A model generated the notes under the pieces. It searched no databases, was not told the origin of the DNA, and saw only the letters and a program-made list of their open reading frames with translations. Shown in pieces: positions 23,892-31,362 of a stretch of 64,000 nt of DNA (position 1 is the first letter of the stretch; every line of letters starts with the position of its first letter). The stretch spans positions 868,001-932,000 of the forward strand of contig CAVSKK010000001.1 of the NCBI GenBank assembly GCA_963728535.1, written 5' to 3'. Both the position numbers and the translations under genes were made by a program. Origin of the DNA: VAXT01 sp963728535 (GTDB lineage Bacteria > Actinomycetota > Thermoleophilia > Gaiellales > Gaiellaceae).

Positions 23892-25489
23892 TCGCGAACC
23901 GCGGCGAGATCGCGGCTCGCGTCTTCCGCACCTGTCGCGACGCAGGCATAGCGACGGTCGCCGTCGCCGCACCGGACGACCTCGGCGCGCTGCACACGCG
24001 CGTCGCCGACGAGACCGTCGAGATCCAGAGCTACCTCTTCTCCGAGGAGCACATCCGGGCCGCCAAGCAAGCCGGCGCAGACGCGATCCACCCCGGGTAC
24101 GGCTTCCTGGCCGAGAACCCCGACTTCGCGGAGGCCGTCGAGGCAGCCGGCCTCGTCTTCGTCGGCCCGACCCCGGATGCGCTTCGCAAAGGTGGTGACA
24201 AGCTCGAGGCGAAGCGGATCGCCCTGGAAGCCGGCGTTCCGGTTCTGCCTTCCGGAACACCGGCCGAGGTCGGCTTCCCGCTCGTCGTCAAGGCGGCCGC
24301 AGGCGGCGGGGGCCGGGGGATGCGGGTCGTCCGCACGCCCGAAGAGCTGGACGAGTCACTGGCCGCGGCCAAGCGCGAGGCGAAAGCGGCCTTCGGCGAA
24401 GACACCGTCTTCTGCGAGCGCTACGTCGAGCGGCCGCGTCATATCGAGGTTCAACTCCTCGCCGACGAGCACGGCACGGTGCTCTCGCTGGGCGAGCGGG
24501 AGTGCTCGATCCAGCGTCGCCACCAGAAGGTGCTCGAGGAGTCCCCCTCCCCCGCCCTCGATGCTGACCTACGAGCGCGCATCAGCGAGGCCGCGGTCGA
24601 ATTCGGCCGGGCGATCGGCTACCGCAGCGCGGGCACGGTCGAGTTCATGCTCGACGGGCGCGACTTCTACCTCCTCGAGCTGAACGGGCGGATCCAGGTC
24701 GAGCACCCGGTGACCGAGCTCGTGACGGGCATCGATCTCGTCAAAGAGCAGCTTCGCGTCGCCACCGGCGAGCACCTGGACCTCGACACAACGCCGACGG
24801 GTCATGCCGTCGAGGTGCGGCTCTACGCCGAGGATCCGCGGACGTTTCTCCCCCAGGCCGGCCGGATCGAGCGTCTGCGCCTCCCGACGGGGATCCGGGT
24901 CGATGCCGGCGTCGAGGAAGGCGACGAGGTCGGAGTCGCCTACGACCCGATGATCGCCAAGCTGATCGCGCACGGCCCGACGCGCGACGAGGCCCTGCTC
25001 CGGTTGCGGGACGCACTCGCCGAGACGGAGGTCGGAGGGCTGACGACGAATCTCCCGTTCCTGCGCTGGCTGGTCGCCCATCCCGCTGTGCGGGCAGGCC
25101 GAACGACAACGGCGTTCCTCGCCGAGTACCCGCCACTGTCGGCGCCCCCTGTACGGCTGCCGAGCGGCCCGTGGGACGGCGCCTGGCGCCTGAACCTCCC
25201 TGCGCCTGCACCGCACTCACCCCCGGACGAGGACGACGCGGCGCACGCTGCGACCGGAGCGACAGGCGGCGAGCAAAGCGCCCTCACAGCTCCAATGCCG
25301 GGAACCGTGATCAAGGTGCTGGCGACGCCGGGCGATCGAGTCGAGCGGAGGCAAATCCTCTTGATTCTCGAGGCGATGAAGATGGAGACGCCCCTGCTCT
25401 CCCCCTACGAGGCGGTTGTCCGCGCAGTCCACGTCGCCGAGGGCGACCGGGTCGCCGGTGGCGCGCTCCTCGTCGAGCTCGAAGAGTAG
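23870..25489 (+). CDS. Biotin-dependent acyl-CoA carboxylase alpha subunit (methylcrotonyl-CoA type)
   Basis: A 539-residue biotin carboxylase fused to a biotin carrier. The N-domain starts LRKLLVANRGEIAARVFRTC; the ATP-grasp core has VVKAAAGGGGRGMRVV and CSIQRRHQKVLEE, and the active-site strand LNGRIQVEHPVTE. The C-terminal carrier domain carries EAMKMET with biotinyl Lys504. The linker between (about 430-465) is short and Pro-rich, so the usual BT domain is reduced. It forms the ATP- and biotin-dependent half of a carboxylase with the beta subunit at 18020. GTG start inside the hydratase gene gives translational coupling. Confidence 0.87.
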   Translation: MELRKLLVANRGEIAARVFRTCRDAGIATVAVAAPDDLGALHTRVADETVEIQSYLFSEEHIRAAKQAGADAIHPGYGFLAENPDFAEAVEAAGLVFVGPTPDALRKGGDKLEAKRIALEAGVPVLPSGTPAEVGFPLVVKAAAGGGGRGMRVVRTPEELDESLAAAKREAKAAFGEDTVFCERYVERPRHIEVQLLADEHGTVLSLGERECSIQRRHQKVLEESPSPALDADLRARISEAAVEFGRAIGYRSAGTVEFMLDGRDFYLLELNGRIQVEHPVTELVTGIDLVKEQLRVATGEHLDLDTTPTGHAVEVRLYAEDPRTFLPQAGRIERLRLPTGIRVDAGVEEGDEVGVAYDPMIAKLIAHGPTRDEALLRLRDALAETEVGGLTTNLPFLRWLVAHPAVRAGRTTTAFLAEYPPLSAPPVRLPSGPWDGAWRLNLPAPAPHSPPDEDDAAHAATGATGGEQSALTAPMPGTVIKVLATPGDRVERRQILLILEAMKMETPLLSPYEAVVRAVHVAEGDRVAGGALLVELEE

Positions 25490-25491
25490 GC

Positions 25492-26061
25492 CTACTCAGT
25501 CGCGAGAGCAGACGAGCGGCTACCGGGCAGAACGAGCAGCGCGGAGAGGGCCGCCGCTCCGGCGAGCGCGCCGACGATCGTCCAGCCGTCCGAGAACGAC
25601 GGCTTGACGGACATGTCGAAGATGAGTAGGAAGAGGATCACGAGATCGATCCGAGTTAGAACGATGAGTCGTTTGATGCGCGCGGCGACCGCCGGTGAAT
25701 CGTGGCCCTCTGCCTCGATCAGCTTCGAGACCCGTTTTGCTTCCGGGCTGAAGTAGCCGAAGCCGGCCAGGAACGTGACGCCGAAGAGGACGAGCCCGAT
25801 CACGATCCAGTCGTCGCCCAGGCTCCAAAAGGCGGCGTTCCATACGAGCGCGAGGCCGAGCAGAAATGCGCCGAGAGCAGCCGGTATCAGCACGCGGACG
25901 CTGATCCACTCGATGTCTTGCACGAGCGCGACGAGCCGCTCACCGGTGCCCGCCGCGATCGCCCGCAACGCAAAGAACTGGTACATGGCGGCACCGCCGA
26001 CCCAGAGCACCGCGCAACCGATGTGCGCGAACTTCAAGAAGTCGTACCAGGTCACGGCCAC
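25492..26061 (-). CDS. DUF2269-type integral membrane protein
   Basis: A 189-residue protein with about four transmembrane helices (LKFAHIGCAVLWVGGAAMYQ, IPAALGAFLLGLALVWNAAF, IVIGLVLFGVTFLAGFGYF, RIDLVILFLLIFDMSV). The first helix with a conserved His (FAHIG) and the overall layout fit the DUF2269 family, where the His may bind heme; this is inference. It starts eight bases after the SCP2 gene stop, so they are co-transcribed. It ends two bases from the convergent carboxylase gene. Confidence 0.75.
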   Translation of the reverse strand: MAVTWYDFLKFAHIGCAVLWVGGAAMYQFFALRAIAAGTGERLVALVQDIEWISVRVLIPAALGAFLLGLALVWNAAFWSLGDDWIVIGLVLFGVTFLAGFGYFSPEAKRVSKLIEAEGHDSPAVAARIKRLIVLTRIDLVILFLLIFDMSVKPSFSDGWTIVGALAGAAALSALLVLPGSRSSALATE

Positions 26062-26069
26062 CTCTGAGC

Positions 26070-26372
26070 TCAGAACAGCTTCTGCAGCTTGAGCGCGGCG
26101 CCCATGTCACCCTCGACCTTGAGCTTGCCGGTCATGTATGCGGTCGTCGGGTTCTGCTCGCCGCTTGCGAGCGCAGTGAACGTCTCCGGCGAGGTTCGGA
26201 TCGTGACGTCGGCCTCGCCTGCGCCCTCGGTGACGCTCACCTTGCCGTCGTCGACGTCGACCTTCCAGGTTCCGGCGCCCTCGATCTCGAAGAGATACGA
26301 GCTGGTCAGCCCGGCCGTCTTCGACGCATCGACGCGGGACTCGAGGGTGTCGAAGAACTCACGGGGCTCCAT
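26070..26372 (-). CDS. SCP2 sterol-carrier domain protein
   Basis: A 100-residue single SCP2 domain (SSYLFEIEGAGTWKVDVDDG, ADVTIRTSPETFTALASGEQ, TAYMTGKLKVEGDMGAALKL), the beta-sheet plus helix fold that binds lipids or acyl-CoA. The last block is the usual family terminus with K-x-K-x-x-G-D-x-x-x-A-x-x-L. It probably sequesters fatty acyl-CoA in the cytoplasm, in keeping with the acyl-CoA genes on both sides. A TAGTGT box lies nine bases before the ATG. Confidence 0.85.
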   Translation of the reverse strand: MEPREFFDTLESRVDASKTAGLTSSYLFEIEGAGTWKVDVDDGKVSVTEGAGEADVTIRTSPETFTALASGEQNPTTAYMTGKLKVEGDMGAALKLQKLF

Positions 26373-26389
26373 CGGCCCGCGACACTACC

Positions 26390-28210
26390 TCACGGCCGCC
26401 AGTCGGGATCCACGGCCTGGTAGCGCGCCGGAGTCAGGAACCGGAACCTGCCTCCCGCTTTCGGCACGATCGCGACTCGCTCCCGCTCCTGCAGCACGTC
26501 GAGAAAGGCGAGCTCCGCTCCATCGGGAGACCAGGCCGGCTTGTAGGCCCCCTCTCCACTCAGGGGGTCGCTTCGCCCGCCGTCTGTGATCAGCCGCGTT
26601 CGACCCGAACCATCCGCGCTCACAGCATGGATGCTTTCCCAAGCACCACGCGACCCGCACGAGAGATTTCCACCCTCCAGCAGCGAGTAGGCGATCTCCA
26701 AGCCGTCAGGAGACCAGTCGGGGCTCGAAGCGAGCAGGACGATGCAACGGTCCTGACCGCGATGAACCTCCGTGAATCGCTGAAGGTCGGTGCCACCGGC
26801 GGCAACGACCCAGATGTCCTTGTACTCCGCCGTCTGCCGAGCAAAGGCGATTCGAAGCCCTTCGGGCGACCAGGTGGGCTCGGTATCCAATTCCTGGCCC
26901 GAAGTGACGGCGCGATCGTTGGTTCCATCCCTGGACATGACATGGATGTCTCCGGCCCGCTCGAAGGCGATCTGCGCTCCATTCGGTGACCACGATGGAT
27001 TCCGACCGCGAGCCAGCAGCCGGGCCCGCCCGCCGGCCTCGAGCAGCCCGACCTGGTCCCGGTTCTGCGTGAAGGCGATGGTCTTGCCGTCCGGCGACCA
27101 GGCGGGAGCTGCCTCATCGACGAAGTTCCTCGTCAGGGCTCTCGTACGCCCGCCCGCTGCAGGAACGGCGTGGAGGTCGAGATCCGGCGGCTCGTACTTC
27201 TCGCTCACATAGGCGAGGCGCTTCCCGTCAGGCGACCACGAGGCGTCGTCCTGGAACGGAAGCACGAAGCGGGGCGATTCGTGCGTGACGCGAATCCTTC
27301 CCCGCCCGTCGGCGCGGACGGCGTAGACCTCGCGGTAGGCAACCGCGAGCCGGCGCCCGTTGGGCGACCAAACCGGAGGCGAGGCCGGGATCTCGTCGTA
27401 GTCGTCTCTTGCGACGCGAGCCCGCTGCCCGCCGTCCGCGCTGAAGACGTAGACGTACCTGCCACGCTTGGCGGCAAAACGCCGGCCGTCCGGCGACCAT
27501 GACGGTTGCACCATCATGCGTGCGACGCGGCGCTCGTGTCCGGAGCGCAGGTCGGCGAGGTAGATCTCGTAGATGCCGTTCTCCGTCGACGTGTAGCTGT
27601 ACAGGAGGCGCATGCCGTCGGGCGAGAGAGCGATCGCGCTCACCGGAAGGCGAGCCCTGTAGAGCACCCGGCTCCGCCCGGTCTGAACGTTGACCGCACG
27701 GACAGTGCGGCGGCCGCGCATGTAGGCCAGGGAACGACTGTCGGGCAACCAGGCGGGAGCCGCCACGACGTGCCGGGCGAGAGGTCGGGCCCGCCAGCGA
27801 CCGCTCTGCACGACGATGAGGTCGGTCGACCCGCCGCGCTGCGCCAGAAGGGCGATCAAAGATCCGTCCGGCGACCAGGTGAGGTCGGTGGTCGCCAGCC
27901 GCCCCGCGATCGGGATCGGTCGCCCTCCTCGCGCAGGGACGACGTACGAACGACGATGGTCTCTTTCGAAGGCGATCCATCGCCCGGTCGGCGACCATGT
28001 GGGCGAGCTCAGCTCCCGCCAGTTCGGAGTAATCCGACGTCGCCGCCGGCCGTCGATCCCGATCGTGTAGACGGCCGGCGCCACTGCAGACGCAGCCTTC
28101 GAGCTCGCAAAGACGATCGTCCCGCCGGTGCTCGCACTCGGTGTCGACGCGGCGGGTGCGGCGAGCATTGCCGAGACGGCCACGAGCCCGAGGGCGAAGC
28201 GATGAGCCAT
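26390..28210 (-). CDS. Exported TolB-like beta-propeller protein (large)
   Basis: A 606-residue secreted protein. A signal peptide (MAHRFALGLVAVSAMLAAPA, cleavage after about 22) is followed by about a dozen PD40 repeats with the motif P-x-W-S-P-D/T-G-x-x-I/L-A-F/Y (SSPTWSPTGRWIAFER, TDLTWSPDGSLIALLA, APAWSPDGKTIAFTQ and others), enough for one or two propellers. No enzymatic domain such as a peptidase follows. It is a longer relative of the protein at 11447-12448 and may bind a partner or ligand outside the cell. TATCGT nine bases before the ATG may be its -10. Confidence 0.85.
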   Translation of the reverse strand: MAHRFALGLVAVSAMLAAPAASTPSASTGGTIVFASSKAASAVAPAVYTIGIDGRRRRRITPNWRELSSPTWSPTGRWIAFERDHRRSYVVPARGGRPIPIAGRLATTDLTWSPDGSLIALLAQRGGSTDLIVVQSGRWRARPLARHVVAAPAWLPDSRSLAYMRGRRTVRAVNVQTGRSRVLYRARLPVSAIALSPDGMRLLYSYTSTENGIYEIYLADLRSGHERRVARMMVQPSWSPDGRRFAAKRGRYVYVFSADGGQRARVARDDYDEIPASPPVWSPNGRRLAVAYREVYAVRADGRGRIRVTHESPRFVLPFQDDASWSPDGKRLAYVSEKYEPPDLDLHAVPAAGGRTRALTRNFVDEAAPAWSPDGKTIAFTQNRDQVGLLEAGGRARLLARGRNPSWSPNGAQIAFERAGDIHVMSRDGTNDRAVTSGQELDTEPTWSPEGLRIAFARQTAEYKDIWVVAAGGTDLQRFTEVHRGQDRCIVLLASSPDWSPDGLEIAYSLLEGGNLSCGSRGAWESIHAVSADGSGRTRLITDGGRSDPLSGEGAYKPAWSPDGAELAFLDVLQERERVAIVPKAGGRFRFLTPARYQAVDPDWRP

Positions 28211-28271
28211 TGCGGCCCGACGATACGGGCCGGTTGTTAGATCGGCGTTAGCGAGCGGAAAAGGTTCGAGG

Positions 28272-28508
28272 CTACGCGGCGCTCTGCGCGGCTGCCGGCT
28301 TCGGCAGGTGGCGCTCGATCAGCGCGTAGGAGAGCTCCCACTGGGCTCGCGCGATCGCGACGCGGTTCTGCTCGAGGTCGACCGAGCTTGCGTCGCTTGC
28401 GCGCAGCGCCTGGCGCTCGCGCGTCAGGGCGCCGAGCTGATCGCTCAGCGATTCGACAGTCGGCGACATGCGCCGTCGACGGAAACGTAGGGGCCGCAGG
28501 GTGCTCAT
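28272..28508 (-). CDS. Small helical protein behind a FliA/WhiG-type promoter
   Basis: About 78 residues if started at 28508 (MSTLRPLRFRRRRMSPTVES); an internal ATG at 28469 and an upstream TTG at 28535 are alternatives. The chain is basic at its start, then a long amphipathic helix (LSDQLGALTRERQALRASDA and RAQWELSYALIERHLPK) ending PAAAQSAA. No family recognised. The start lies 11 bases after a perfect GCCGATAA box (28520-28527), the -10 of FliA/WhiG sigma factors, suggesting that it belongs to the regulon of the sigma factor encoded at 7700-8485. The protein may be an effector or regulator; this is only inferred from the promoter. Confidence 0.6.
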   Translation of the reverse strand: MSTLRPLRFRRRRMSPTVESLSDQLGALTRERQALRASDASSVDLEQNRVAIARAQWELSYALIERHLPKPAAAQSAA

Positions 28509-28519
28509 TGGCACAGTCT

Positions 28520-28546
28520 TTATCGGCGGATTCAAGAGAAAGTTAA
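28520..28546 (-). promoter_or_regulatory. FliA/WhiG-type promoter
   Basis: On the minus strand GCCGATAA (28520-28527) is an exact match to the family -10; 15 bases further upstream TTAA (28543-28546) matches three of four bases of the -35 TAAA. It points to the small gene at 28272-28508. Confidence 0.6.
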
Positions 28547-28601
28547 GGGGAGTTGAAAGTTATGAAAACCTTTCTCCGTCCACGGTAGAAACCCTGTCGG
28601 A

Positions 28602-28607
28602 TAGCAT
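28602..28607 (+). promoter_or_regulatory. -10 box of the aminopeptidase gene
   Basis: TAGCAT ten bases before the first of two duplicated ATG codons (28618). Confidence 0.4.
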
Positions 28608-28612
28608 CGCGG

Positions 28613-28652
28613 CCCCGATGAGGGTCGAAGTTCCCCGATGAGGGTCGAAGTC
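28613..28652 (+). repeat. Tandem 20-bp duplication over the pepA start codon
   Basis: The unit CCCCGATGAGGGTCGAAGTT is repeated immediately with one change in its last base. It gives two start codons 20 bases apart; the first opens a seven-codon frame (28618-28641) whose TGA overlaps the ATG of the aminopeptidase. Confidence 0.9.
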
Positions 28653-30119
28653 CACGCCGCCCACGACACGCCGCCGGAAGCCGATGTCCTGGCTGTTCCG
28701 GTCGGCCCCGGCGGGCTGTCCGCAAGTGCGGCCTCACTCGACGCTCGCGTGACCACGCTCGCCGCGGAGGAAGACGTCGCCGGAGAGGCCGGCCGGACTG
28801 CGGTCCTCTACCCCGAAGGCGAGAAGTCAGGTCCCCGCCGTCTCGTGCTCGTCGGGCTCGGTCCGGCGGCAGAGCTCGACACCGACACGCTGCGAACGGC
28901 CGCAGCCGAGGCCGCGCGAAAGACCGAGCGCGTCGGCGGCTCGATCGCCTGGCTGCTCGACGACTCCCTCGGCCTGTCGCTCGCCGACCAGGTCCGCGCA
29001 GTGGTCGACGGGCTCCTGCTCGGGACGTACGACCCGGGACGCTGGAAGGGGAACGCCACTCCCGAACCGCCGTTTGAGCGACTCATCCTCGTCGGGAGCG
29101 ACGACGACGCCCTGCGCGAGTCCGCCGAGCGCGCCGCAAAAGTCGCGACCGCCGCGAACCGCGCGCGGGACCTGGCCAATACCGGGGCGAACCTGCTCAC
29201 GCCCGAAAAGCTGGCCGACCGCGCGCTCGAGCTTGCCGCCGAGCATGCGAACCTCTCGGCCGAGGCGCTCGGGCTGGACGAAACCCGGGAACTCGGGATG
29301 GGTGCCTTCTCGGCGGTCGCCCAGGGCAGCCACAACCCGCCGCGCATGATCGTCCTGCGCTACGAGCCGCCGTCGCCGGAAGGCGAGGTCCTGCTCGGGC
29401 TCGTCGGGAAGGCGGTCACGTTCGACACGGGCGGAATCTCGATCAAGAAGGCTCTGTACATGGAGGACATGAAGGCCGATATGGCCGGCGGCGGAACGGT
29501 GATCGAGGGGATCGGCGCGATCGCAGAGCTCGGCCTCCCACTGCGGACGCTCGCGGTCGTCGGCGCGACCGAGAACTCCGTCGGCGGCGGCGCCTACAGG
29601 CCCGGCGACATCCTCCAAGCCCTGAACGGCAAGACGATCGAGGTGACGAACACCGACGCCGAGGGACGCCTCGTGCTCGCGGACGCGCTGACGCACGCGC
29701 GGCAGCTCGGCGCGACCCATCTCCTCGACTTCGCAACGCTCACCGGAGCGATGAACAGCGCCCTCGGCGACCTCTACGCCGGGGTCATGGGGAACGACGA
29801 TGCCTGGCGCGACGAGGTGGTCGCCGCGGGCGAAGCAAGTGGCGATCACGCCTGGCCGTGGCCGATGCACCGGCGTTACCGAGCCCTGATCGACTCGACG
29901 TTCGCCGACATGAAGAACTCCTCCGTGCGCGGACAGGCGGGGCCGACCTATGCCGCGTCGTTCCTCGAGGAGTTCGTCGGCGAGGGCCCCTGGGCGCACA
30001 TCGACATGGCCGGCACCGGCTTCTTCACCTGGGGGCGGAACGACTACCTCTGGCAGAAGGGCGGAACGGGGTACGGCGTTCGCCTGATCGTCGAGCTCGC
30101 ACACCGGCTCTCGGCGTGA
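28638..30119 (+). CDS. pepA: Leucyl aminopeptidase (M17)
   Basis: A 493-residue cytosol aminopeptidase. The N-terminal domain (to about 160) is variable; the catalytic domain has VGKAVTFDTGGISIKKALYM with DMKADMAGGG (metal-binding Lys/Asp) and the M17 signature NTDAEGRLVLADAL (about 337-350). It removes N-terminal residues from peptides, supplying amino acids such as leucine. The true start is uncertain because the start region is a 20-bp tandem repeat; 28638 keeps the frame. Its TGA stop overlaps the GTG of the acyl-CoA dehydrogenase, so the two are coupled. Confidence 0.92.
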   Translation: MRVEVHAAHDTPPEADVLAVPVGPGGLSASAASLDARVTTLAAEEDVAGEAGRTAVLYPEGEKSGPRRLVLVGLGPAAELDTDTLRTAAAEAARKTERVGGSIAWLLDDSLGLSLADQVRAVVDGLLLGTYDPGRWKGNATPEPPFERLILVGSDDDALRESAERAAKVATAANRARDLANTGANLLTPEKLADRALELAAEHANLSAEALGLDETRELGMGAFSAVAQGSHNPPRMIVLRYEPPSPEGEVLLGLVGKAVTFDTGGISIKKALYMEDMKADMAGGGTVIEGIGAIAELGLPLRTLAVVGATENSVGGGAYRPGDILQALNGKTIEVTNTDAEGRLVLADALTHARQLGATHLLDFATLTGAMNSALGDLYAGVMGNDDAWRDEVVAAGEASGDHAWPWPMHRRYRALIDSTFADMKNSSVRGQAGPTYAASFLEEFVGEGPWAHIDMAGTGFFTWGRNDYLWQKGGTGYGVRLIVELAHRLSA

Positions 30120-31249
30120 ACCTCGACCTCACCGAGGAGCAAGAGCTCGTTCGCCGCACGGTCCGCGACTTCGCCGAGCAGAAGGTCGCGCCGGTTGCCG
30201 AGGAGCTCGACCGGGAGCACCGCTTTCCCTACGACCTCGTCGCGGAACTGGCGGAGCTCGGGCTGATGGGCATGCCCATTCCCGAGGAGTACGGCGGCGG
30301 CGGCGCCGACACGGTCTCCTACGCGATCGCGATCGAGGAGCTGACGCGAATCGATTCGTCGGTCGCGATCACGGTCGCGGCGCACAGCTCGCTCGGGACG
30401 ATGCCGATCTTCCTCTTCGGCAACGAAGACCAGAAGCGGGCTTGGCTCCCCGACCTCGCCTCCGGGAAGAAGCTGGCCGCCTTCGGCCTCACCGAGCCGG
30501 GAGCCGGATCCGACGCCGCCGCGTCGCGCACCCGCGCCGAGCTGACGGGCGGCGAGTGGACGATCAACGGCACGAAGATCTTCATTACGAACGCCGGCAC
30601 CGACATCTCCGCGCTGGTGACGATCACCGCACTCACCGGCGAGGGCGAGATCTCGAACCTGATCGTCCCGAACGGCACCCCCGGCTACGAGATCTCACCG
30701 CCGATGGAGAAGCTCGGCTGGCGCGCATCGGACACGCGCGAGCTGTCGTTCAAGGACGCACGGGTCCCGGAGGGCAATCTCCTGGGCGAGCGCGGTCAGG
30801 GCTTCCACCAGTTCCTGGAGATCCTCGACGGCGGGCGCATCTCGGTCGCTGCGATGGGTGTCGGGCTCGCCCAGGGCGCGTACGACCTCGCCTTCAAGTA
30901 CGCGCAGGAGCGCGAGCAGTTCGGGAAGCCGATCGCAAGGTTCCAGGCGATTCAGTTCCAGCTCGTGGACATGGCTGTAGAGATCGAGGCCGGTCGGGCA
31001 CTGGTCTACAAAGCCGCATGGCTGAAAGACCAGGGGCGGCCGTTCGCCAAGGAGGCGGCGGTGGCGAAGCTCTACACCGGCGAGCTCTCACACCGTGTCG
31101 TCAACCAGGCCCTCCAGATCCATGGCGGGTACGGCTTCATGGAGGAGTCGGCGATCGCGAGGCTCTACCGCGACCAGAAGATCCTGGAGATCGGCGAGGG
31201 CACAAATGAAGTCCAGCGGATGGTGATCGCGCGGCACCTCGGCCTGTAG
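30116..31249 (+). CDS. Acyl-CoA dehydrogenase
   Basis: A 377-residue flavoprotein of the short/medium-chain type. Signatures include FGLTEPGAGSDAAASRTRAE, the FAD-binding TNAGTDISALVTI, QAIQFQLVDMA and the C-terminal QIHGGYGFMEESAIARLYRD. The catalytic base is placed in IGEGTNEVQR, where isovaleryl-CoA dehydrogenases usually have a small residue, so it resembles butyryl-CoA rather than isovaleryl-CoA dehydrogenase. The GTG start overlaps the pepA stop (GTGA). Downstream the 3' end is repeated 100 bases later. It would pass electrons to an electron-transfer flavoprotein not encoded here. Confidence 0.88.
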   Translation: MNLDLTEEQELVRRTVRDFAEQKVAPVAEELDREHRFPYDLVAELAELGLMGMPIPEEYGGGGADTVSYAIAIEELTRIDSSVAITVAAHSSLGTMPIFLFGNEDQKRAWLPDLASGKKLAAFGLTEPGAGSDAAASRTRAELTGGEWTINGTKIFITNAGTDISALVTITALTGEGEISNLIVPNGTPGYEISPPMEKLGWRASDTRELSFKDARVPEGNLLGERGQGFHQFLEILDGGRISVAAMGVGLAQGAYDLAFKYAQEREQFGKPIARFQAIQFQLVDMAVEIEAGRALVYKAAWLKDQGRPFAKEAAVAKLYTGELSHRVVNQALQIHGGYGFMEESAIARLYRDQKILEIGEGTNEVQRMVIARHLGL

Positions 31250-31265
31250 GGCTGGACTTCATTTG
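31203..31265. repeat. 15-bp perfect inverted repeat around the dehydrogenase stop
   Basis: CAAATGAAGTCCAGC (31203-31217) is inside the coding sequence and its exact reverse complement GCTGGACTTCATTTG (31251-31265) begins one base after the stop. The 33-base spacer holds the final codons. Confidence 0.9.
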
Positions 31266-31279
31266 ACTCCGCAATCCCG

Positions 31280-31297
31280 GCCAGGCTTTAGCCTGGC
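31280..31297. terminator. GCCAGGC-TTTA-GCCTGGC hairpin
   Basis: Perfect seven-base stem with a TTTA loop in the spacer after the acyl-CoA dehydrogenase. It could terminate that transcript, although no T run follows; equally it may be a palindromic repeat unit. Confidence 0.45.
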
Positions 31298-31314
31298 TTG
31301 GGCGTGCTCTAGCA

Positions 31315-31352
31315 AGCGGATGGTGATCGCCAAGCACCTGGGCCTGAGTTAG
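31315..31352 (+). pseudogene. Remnant of an acyl-CoA dehydrogenase 3' end
   Basis: AGCGGATGGTGATCGC...CACCTGGGCCTG repeats the 3' end of the dehydrogenase exactly 100 bases downstream (28 of 32 bases) and reads KRMVIAKHLGLS then TAG. Its stop begins the TAGGCT -10 of the next gene. Confidence 0.75.
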
Positions 31353-31355
31353 GCT
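31350..31355 (+). promoter_or_regulatory. -10 box, leaderless promoter of the MBL-rhodanese gene
   Basis: TAGGCT seven bases before the GTG at 31363; its TAG is the stop codon of the dehydrogenase remnant. Confidence 0.6.
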
Positions 31356-31362
31356 CTTCTCC

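Noticed and set aside
31280..31297. GCCAGGC-TTTA-GCCTGGC as evidence of a CRISPR or IS end
   Set aside because: A single palindrome with no spaced copies, transposase or target duplication; reported only as a hairpin in an odd junction.
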